14,610 bases of DNA from Burkholderiaceae bacterium (GTDB taxonomy: Bacteria > Pseudomonadota > Gammaproteobacteria > Burkholderiales > Burkholderiaceae). The first letter of the stretch is position 1. Every line of letters starts with the position of its first letter. Where the stretch lies: positions 1-14,610 of the forward strand of contig CANCQD010000059.1 in assembly GCA_947380285.1 (NCBI GenBank), read 5' to 3'. Position numbers and translations under genes: made by a program. The notes beneath the pieces were generated by a model. It searched no databases. It was not told the DNA's origin and saw only the letters and a program-made list of their open reading frames with translations. Positions 8,818-14,610 of this stretch are shown piece after piece.

Positions 8818-8845
8818 AAAACGCCTAGCAATGCTAGGCGTTTTT
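8818..8845 (+). terminator. Intrinsic terminator after hppA
   Basis: A 12-bp stem (8818-8829 with 8833-8844) of core CGCCTAGC/GCTAGGCG closes on an AAT loop and continues into TTTTT (8841-8845). It lies 47 bp after the hppA stop and 15 bp before the toxin promoter, insulating the two units. Its inner 15 bases are identical to those of the terminator at 9501-9539. Confidence 0.92.
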
Positions 8846-8859
8846 AAATTAAGAACCTC

Positions 8860-8888
8860 TTGACAGGAGTAGTTCATTGAACTACTAT
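8860..8888 (+). promoter_or_regulatory. Toxin-antitoxin promoter with embedded operator
   Basis: A perfect -35 box TTGACA (8860-8865) and a -10 box TACTAT (8883-8888; 4 of 6) are 17 bp apart. Between and over them lies a perfect palindrome, AGTAGTTCA (8868-8876), one T, TGAACTACT (8878-8886). A repressor bound there would block RNA polymerase, the usual autoregulation of toxin-antitoxin operons; the Xre-type antitoxin downstream is the obvious candidate. Transcription should begin around 8895-8896, where the toxin ATG itself begins. Confidence 0.8.
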
Positions 8889-8895
8889 TGAGGCA

Positions 8896-9174
8896 ATGGA
8901 TTTTGAATGGGATTTGGCTAAAAGTAACTCATGCCAGATCTCACGAAATTTTGATTTTGCATATGTGATACCAATTTTTTCGGATCCTACGTTGCTTGTA
9001 GAGCATGATCAGCGCTGGGAGTATGGCGAAGAGCGCTTTCGTGCGCTGGGTTTAATGGATGAAAAAGTCTTTGTAGTTGTTTTTACCCGAAGGAGTGGAG
9101 CGATCAGAATTATTTCTGCAAGAAGGGCTAATAGCAGGGAGGTCAAGCGTTATGAAAAAAATAGTACGAGTTAG
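8896..9174 (+). CDS. brnT: BrnT-family toxin
   Basis: A 92-residue protein of the BrnT family, RelE-fold ribonucleases that arrest translation and form type II toxin-antitoxin pairs. The N-terminus MDFEWDLAKS matches the family opening (M-x-F-E-W-D-x-x-K). The centre has FSDPTLLVEHD and GEERFRALGL, and the end has FTRRSGAIRIISARRANSREVKRYE, the most conserved family stretch. The usual N-K-x-K-H-G-V-x-F segment after the start is unusual here (NSCQISRNFDFAY), so the Lys-His pair is missing and activity could be altered. The ATG at 8896 is supported by the conserved N-terminus. A GAGG lies only two bases before it, too close to serve as a Shine-Dalgarno site. The antitoxin gene overlaps its 3' end by 23 bp. 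The module is bounded by terminators on both sides and looks like an accessory insertion between housekeeping genes. Confidence 0.88.
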   Translation: MDFEWDLAKSNSCQISRNFDFAYVIPIFSDPTLLVEHDQRWEYGEERFRALGLMDEKVFVVVFTRRSGAIRIISARRANSREVKRYEKNSTS

Positions 9175-9493
9175 TGTTGATCTAAACAACCCCAAAAGCT
9201 TCCCTAAGGGATTTGTTAACAAGAAGTTATTAGATGCAACTTCAGAGCGCCTTATAAGACTACATCAACAGCAAGATGATGCTGAGGCTATGCAAGATGC
9301 AGCTAAGTATGCAAAGGGAGTTCGAGAGAGGATTGGCTTGTCTCAACAAGAATTCTCTAATCGCATAGAAGTTTCCTTAGAAACTATACGAAACTGGGAG
9401 CAGGGTAAAAGAAGTCCAACAGGCGCAGCAAAGGCACTACTAAAAATATTGGATCGTGCGCCAGAGGTGGCCTTACTAGCCTTAAGCGTGTAA
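9152..9493 (+). CDS. Xre-type helix-turn-helix antitoxin partner of BrnT
   Basis: A 113-residue protein whose C-terminal half (about 52-110) is a helix-turn-helix: YAKGVRERIGLSQQEFSNRI, then V-S-L-E-T-I-R-N-W-E-Q-G-K-R-S-P-T-G, then AAKALLKILDRAP. This pattern belongs to the YiaG/NadS-like Xre regulators common as antitoxins. It is not the ribbon-helix-helix domain of canonical BrnA. Residues 1-50 (MKKIVRVSVDLNNPKSF and a charged helix) probably bind and neutralise the toxin. I chose the ATG at 9152 because GGGAGG lies nine bases upstream at 9137-9142. An in-frame ATG at 9077 would add 25 residues lying wholly within the toxin gene and has no such site. The 23-bp overlap implies translational coupling. 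It most likely also represses the promoter at 8860-8888. Confidence 0.87.
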   Translation: MKKIVRVSVDLNNPKSFPKGFVNKKLLDATSERLIRLHQQQDDAEAMQDAAKYAKGVRERIGLSQQEFSNRIEVSLETIRNWEQGKRSPTGAAKALLKILDRAPEVALLALSV

Positions 9494-9500
9494 GTGGCCT

Positions 9501-9539
9501 CAATAAAAAATACCTAGCAATGCTAGGTATTTTTTATTG
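9501..9539. terminator. Perfectly symmetrical bidirectional terminator
   Basis: A 39-nt palindrome: a 19-bp arm (9501-9519: CAAT, A6, TACCTAGCA) and its exact complement (9521-9539) around one central A. In RNA the tip would open to a small loop. It serves the antitoxin gene from the left and trxB from the right, reading identically apart from the central base. Confidence 0.92.
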
Positions 9540-9556
9540 CTCAGTCGCTTTGAGTG

Positions 9557-12865
<3,309 letters not shown>

Positions 12866-12873
12866 GAAACACC

Positions 12874-13569
12874 TTGCAAAGATTCTTATCTGCAGTAACG
12901 ATTCAAATCACCTTCGGTATTGCAACGATTCTATTTTCAGGTACGGCAATCTCTCAAAGCGAGAGTGGCTCAGAGCAGCTGCGTCAGTTTGTGCGGAATT
13001 CCAAAACAGCAGAAGGTGACTTTATGCAGCAACAGTTGCGCGCACCTAAGGCAAATGAGTCACAAGACAAAGGTCTTAAAGTGGTTCGTCAAACACAAGG
13101 CCGCTTTGTATTTCAGCGTCCTGGTCGTTTTGTTTGGGATACTCAAAAGCCCTATGAACAAAAACTGATCGCCAATGGCAATCAACTCATTTTGTGGGAT
13201 AAAGATTTAAATCAAGCAACCTTTCGCCCAGCTGGGCAAGCGCTGGCATCGACACCAGCAGCTATTCTGTTTGGTGAAAATTCTCTAGATCAACATTTTG
13301 ATTTAATTGAAGGCGAGGAGCGCTCTGGTATGAAGTGGGTTGCCTTGGTTCCGAAAAGTGATCCCAATGCCAAGAAGCAAAATGATTTGCCGTACACCAA
13401 GATTTCAATCGGCATGGCGAATGGCCTACCTAAAGCATTGGAGTTAATGGACGGCTTAGGCAGCGTGGTTCTGGTTACTCTGGATAAGATCCAGCTCAAC
13501 GTCAATTTGCCAGTCAATCGCTTTAATTTCACCCCACCCGCAGGGGCTGAAGTCTTACGCTTAAACTAG
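12874..13569 (+). CDS. lolA: Outer-membrane lipoprotein carrier protein LolA
   Basis: LolA takes lipoproteins released by LolCDE at the inner membrane and ferries them through the periplasm to LolB. The 231-residue precursor has a signal peptide (MQRFLSAV, hydrophobic to about 23) with likely cleavage after A-I-S (27). The mature part opens EQLRQFVRNSKTAEGDFMQQ and carries the family core GRFVFQRPGRFVWDTQKPYEQ, then ILWDKDLNQATFRPAGQAL. The start is TTG at 12874: AGGA (12864-12867), overlapping the ftsK stop codon, lies six bases upstream, and a signal peptide follows at once. The first ATG in frame comes only at about residue 51, inside the mature domain. It is tightly coupled to ftsK (8-bp gap), and serS follows after 27 bp. 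Confidence 0.95.
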   Translation: MQRFLSAVTIQITFGIATILFSGTAISQSESGSEQLRQFVRNSKTAEGDFMQQQLRAPKANESQDKGLKVVRQTQGRFVFQRPGRFVWDTQKPYEQKLIANGNQLILWDKDLNQATFRPAGQALASTPAAILFGENSLDQHFDLIEGEERSGMKWVALVPKSDPNAKKQNDLPYTKISIGMANGLPKALELMDGLGSVVLVTLDKIQLNVNLPVNRFNFTPPAGAEVLRLN

Positions 13570-13581
13570 AGCCTATATTGA

Positions 13582-14610
<1,029 letters not shown>

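Larger units (their letters stand above)
8824..9527. repeat. 15-nt repeat flanking the toxin-antitoxin module
   Basis: CCTAGCAATGCTAGG occurs at 8824-8838 and again at 9513-9527, in the same orientation, as the core of the two terminators that bracket the module. The outer stem bases differ (CG versus TA pairs), so only the core is shared. A shorter CTAGCAAT is also at 8795-8802. The span given covers both copies and the module between them. Confidence 0.75.

Noticed and set aside
9077..9151. Longer N-terminus for the antitoxin from the ATG at 9077
   Set aside because: The extra 25 residues lie entirely within the toxin gene and lack a ribosome-binding site. The ATG at 9152 has GGGAGG at the right distance and begins a family-like N-terminus.
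8771..9556. Insertion sequence or integrated element around the toxin-antitoxin module
   Set aside because: There is no transposase or integrase, and no terminal inverted repeats or target duplication apart from the terminator hairpins, which have their own function.

Overview
The window looks like a chromosomal, mostly housekeeping segment of a betaproteobacterium of the Burkholderiaceae with a moderate-to-low G+C genome. Polynucleobacter is my best guess. The grounds are the protein flavour (LolA, FtsK, TrxB, IlvD), the ftsK-lolA-serS order, a RodZ-like protein beside glnB, and compact intergenic spacing. The genus is inferred from recognition, not from a search.

Left part (1-2886). The 3' part of a TlpA-like thioredoxin gene, cut by the window edge just at its CPSC active site, is followed by a PCuAC-type periplasmic copper chaperone gene. 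A strong bidirectional terminator separates this pair from the convergent ilvD (dihydroxy-acid dehydratase, branched-chain amino acid synthesis). Between ilvD and the next gene lies a 278-bp A+T-rich divergent region with three inverted repeats, one of them a perfect 11-1-11 palindrome.

Middle part (2887-8770). A RodZ-like gene (cytoplasmic helix-turn-helix, one membrane helix, RodZ-type C-terminal domain) converges on a minus-strand group ppa-nadE-glnB. These encode soluble pyrophosphatase, glutamine-dependent NAD+ synthetase and the PII nitrogen sensor. Head-to-head with ppa is hppA, a membrane H+-pumping pyrophosphatase whose sequence predicts the K+-independent subtype. Nitrogen status, NAD+ synthesis and pyrophosphate handling are thus neighbours.

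Accessory insert (about 8820-9540). A two-gene toxin-antitoxin module sits between hppA and trxB. It has a BrnT-family toxin, but the partner is an Xre-type helix-turn-helix protein rather than the usual BrnA. A near-ideal promoter enclosing a perfect palindrome lies directly upstream, so close to the toxin ATG that the mRNA should be leaderless. Both ends of the module carry terminator hairpins sharing an identical 15-nt core.

Right part (9541-14610). trxB (thioredoxin reductase) is divergent from ftsK (DNA translocase), with only 39 bp between their ATGs. ftsK is followed closely by lolA (lipoprotein carrier) and serS (seryl-tRNA synthetase, cut by the window end). The rarA gene often found between lolA and serS is absent here.

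No rRNA, tRNA, CRISPR array, insertion sequence or replication origin was recognised. No gene-free stretch exceeds 300 bases.
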